Positions 16,209 to 17,493 of a DNA stretch of 17,493 nt are shown here, in pieces. Source of the DNA: Fibrobacter sp. (GTDB taxonomy: Bacteria; Fibrobacterota; Fibrobacteria; Fibrobacterales; Fibrobacteraceae); NCBI GenBank assembly GCA_021443065.1, contig JABUUR010000132.1:1-17493 (forward strand). The letters run 5' to 3'. Position 1 is the first letter of the stretch; every line of letters starts with the position of its first letter. The notes beneath the pieces are model-generated. The model made no database searches. It worked only from the letters and a program-made list of their open reading frames with translations, and was not told the origin of the DNA. Made by a program: the position numbers and the translations under genes.

Positions 16209-17393
16209 ATGTCTGAAATTGGGACCCCGCTAAGCGCTAGTGCAACTAAGGTACTCTTTTGCGGTGCCGGAGAACTGGGTAAGGAAGTCATCATCGAAAT
16301 GATGCGCCTCGGTGTAGAAGTCGTGGCTGTAGACCGCTATGCCAATGCGCCCGGAATGCAGGTTGCCCACCGTTCCCATGTCATCAACATGCTGGACGGG
16401 GCCGAACTCCGCCGTGTTATTGAACAGGAAAAACCCGACTACATTGTCCCCGAAGTAGAAGCCATTGCAACGGACACTTTGGTTCAGATGGAATCCGAAG
16501 GCTACACCGTAATCCCTACCGCCAAGGCTACAAAGCTGACCATGAACCGCGAAGGCATTCGCCGTCTGGCCGCCGAAGAACTGGGCATCAAGACCAGCCC
16601 CTACAAGTTTGCCGACAACTTCGAAGAGTTTAAGGCCGGTGTCAAGGAAATCGGTATTCCTTGCGTTATCAAGCCGGTAATGAGTTCCTCCGGACATGGA
16701 CAGAGCGTTATCAAGACAGAAGCAGACATCGAAAATTCCTGGAACATTTCCCAGAGTGAAGGTCGTACCGGCAAGGCCAGCCGTGTGATTATCGAAGGCT
16801 TTGTTCCCTTTGATTACGAAATCACCTTGCTTACCGTTCGTCATGTGGGTGGCACTTCTTTCCTTGCCCCCATCGGTCACCATCAGGTAAGCGGCGATTA
16901 CCAGGAATCCTGGCAGCCCCAGCCCATGAAACCCGAACTTTTGGAACAGGCCAAGGAAATTGCAAAGAAGGTTACCGACGCCCTTGGCGGTCGCGGTATT
17001 TTCGGAGTGGAATTGTTTGTGTGCAAGGACGAGGTTCTCTTTAGCGAAGTTAGCCCCAGGCCCCACGATACCGGCATGGTGACATTGATCTCCCAGGATC
17101 TTTCCGAATTCGCACTGCATGCTCGTGCAGTCCTGGGCCTGCCCATTCCCAACATTGCATTCCATGGCCCCAGCGCATCCAAGGCTATCGTTTGCGACGG
17201 CAATTCCAGTGCGGTGAAGTTTGGCGGCCTGGGACAAGTCCTGGCAGAACCCGACACGGCCCTTCGCCTGTTCGGCAAGCCGGAATTGAAGGGTCACCGT
17301 CGCATGGGCGTGCTCCTTGCCCGTCGCGAATCCGTCGACGACGCCCTCAAGACCGTCATGGACATGAGAGAAAAAATCAAAATTTCCCTATAA
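16209..17393 (+). CDS. purT: formate-dependent phosphoribosylglycinamide formyltransferase PurT
   Basis: ATP-grasp enzyme that makes formyl-GAR from GAR, formate and ATP in de novo purine synthesis, the folate-independent alternative to PurN. It shows the N-terminal GAGELGKEV substrate-binding loop, [19 protein letters not shown], the PEVEAIAT segment, the ATP-grasp SSSGHGQS loop and the metal/ATP site [12 protein letters not shown] (280-291). Length 394 residues matches the family (392 in E. coli). It is a separate transcription unit, 68 nt after the barrel gene, with its own -10-like element and AGGAG. Its relation to the dcw cluster appears to be positional only. Confidence 0.96.
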   Translation: MSEIGTPLSASATKVLFCGAGELGKEVIIEMMRLGVEVVAVDRYANAPGMQVAHRSHVINMLDGAELRRVIEQEKPDYIVPEVEAIATDTLVQMESEGYTVIPTAKATKLTMNREGIRRLAAEELGIKTSPYKFADNFEEFKAGVKEIGIPCVIKPVMSSSGHGQSVIKTEADIENSWNISQSEGRTGKASRVIIEGFVPFDYEITLLTVRHVGGTSFLAPIGHHQVSGDYQESWQPQPMKPELLEQAKEIAKKVTDALGGRGIFGVELFVCKDEVLFSEVSPRPHDTGMVTLISQDLSEFALHARAVLGLPIPNIAFHGPSASKAIVCDGNSSAVKFGGLGQVLAEPDTALRLFGKPELKGHRRMGVLLARRESVDDALKTVMDMREKIKISL

Positions 17394-17398
17394 CTTGA

Positions 17399-17493
17399 AA
17401 TGTCATCCCGGGCTTCGATTAATGTCATCCCGGGCTCCGATTAATGTCATCCCGGGCTTGCCCCGGGATCTCATCCAACAATGTCATCCCGGC
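17399..17493. repeat. tandem AATGTCATCCCGGG repeats with palindrome
   Basis: Two 22-bp units starting AATGTCATCCCGGGCT (17399-17420 and 17421-17442) differ by one base. A third starts at 17443 and diverges after CCCGGGCT, and a fourth begins at 17480 and runs off the window. The third contains a palindrome, ATCCCGGG (17449-17456) with CCCGGGAT (17462-17469) around CTTGC. Similar TGTCATCCCGG elements are familiar as dispersed intergenic repeats in several phyla. The hairpin could also serve purT mRNA as a 3' structure, although no T tract follows. Confidence 0.8.

Noticed and set aside
17399..17493. CRISPR array
   Set aside because: Units are 22 bp with no unique 30-40 bp spacers and contain a CCCGGG palindrome; this is a tandem/dispersed repeat.

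Overview
The window reads as a division and cell-wall (dcw) cluster from a Gram-negative-type bacterium. It is followed by a probable outer-membrane beta-barrel gene and a purine-biosynthesis gene, all on the + strand. A Fibrobacter-like member of the FCB group is my best guess. The reasons are a meso-DAP-type MurE (DNPR motif), an FtsI with C-terminal PASTA repeats, an outer-membrane protein resembling Wzi, TAnnTTT-type -10 elements and the general style of the proteins. The taxon is inferred from memory of protein families, not proven.

Layout: positions 1-361 hold no convincing gene. They contain short repeats, a weak terminator-like hairpin (166-187) and the mraZ promoter with a striking set of TGGGN boxes typical of MraZ operators. 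Then follow mraZ (362), rsmH (828), ftsL (1910), ftsI (2221), murE (4113), murF (5542), ftsW (6938), murG (8107), murC (9177), ftsQ (10579, TTG start), ftsA (11414) and ftsZ (12690-14333). Most junctions overlap by 1-14 nt, so this is almost certainly one translationally coupled operon. It ends at a Rho-independent terminator (about 14459-14499). Between ftsZ and that terminator lies a run of four smaller hairpins. Next are a signal-peptide-bearing, probable Wzi-like outer-membrane protein gene (14515-16140) and purT (16209-17393). The window ends in tandem copies of an AATGTCATCCCGGG repeat.

How the genes work together: MurC, MurE and MurF build the UDP-MurNAc-peptide precursor, and MurG makes lipid II. 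FtsW and FtsI polymerise and cross-link septal peptidoglycan. FtsL, FtsQ, FtsA and FtsZ form and tether the divisome. MraZ is the likely autoregulator at the operon head, and RsmH modifies 16S rRNA. mraY, murD, murB and ddl are absent from the cluster and must be encoded elsewhere or replaced.

There is no clearly new stand-alone system here. The most unusual points are inside otherwise ordinary genes. FtsZ has a His in place of the T7-loop Asn and carries two copies of a PAY-x-R C-terminal-peptide motif. FtsI lacks roughly 90 residues of the usual N-terminal pedestal region. The MraZ boxes are helically phased and interleaved with the promoter, and a multi-hairpin segment follows ftsZ.
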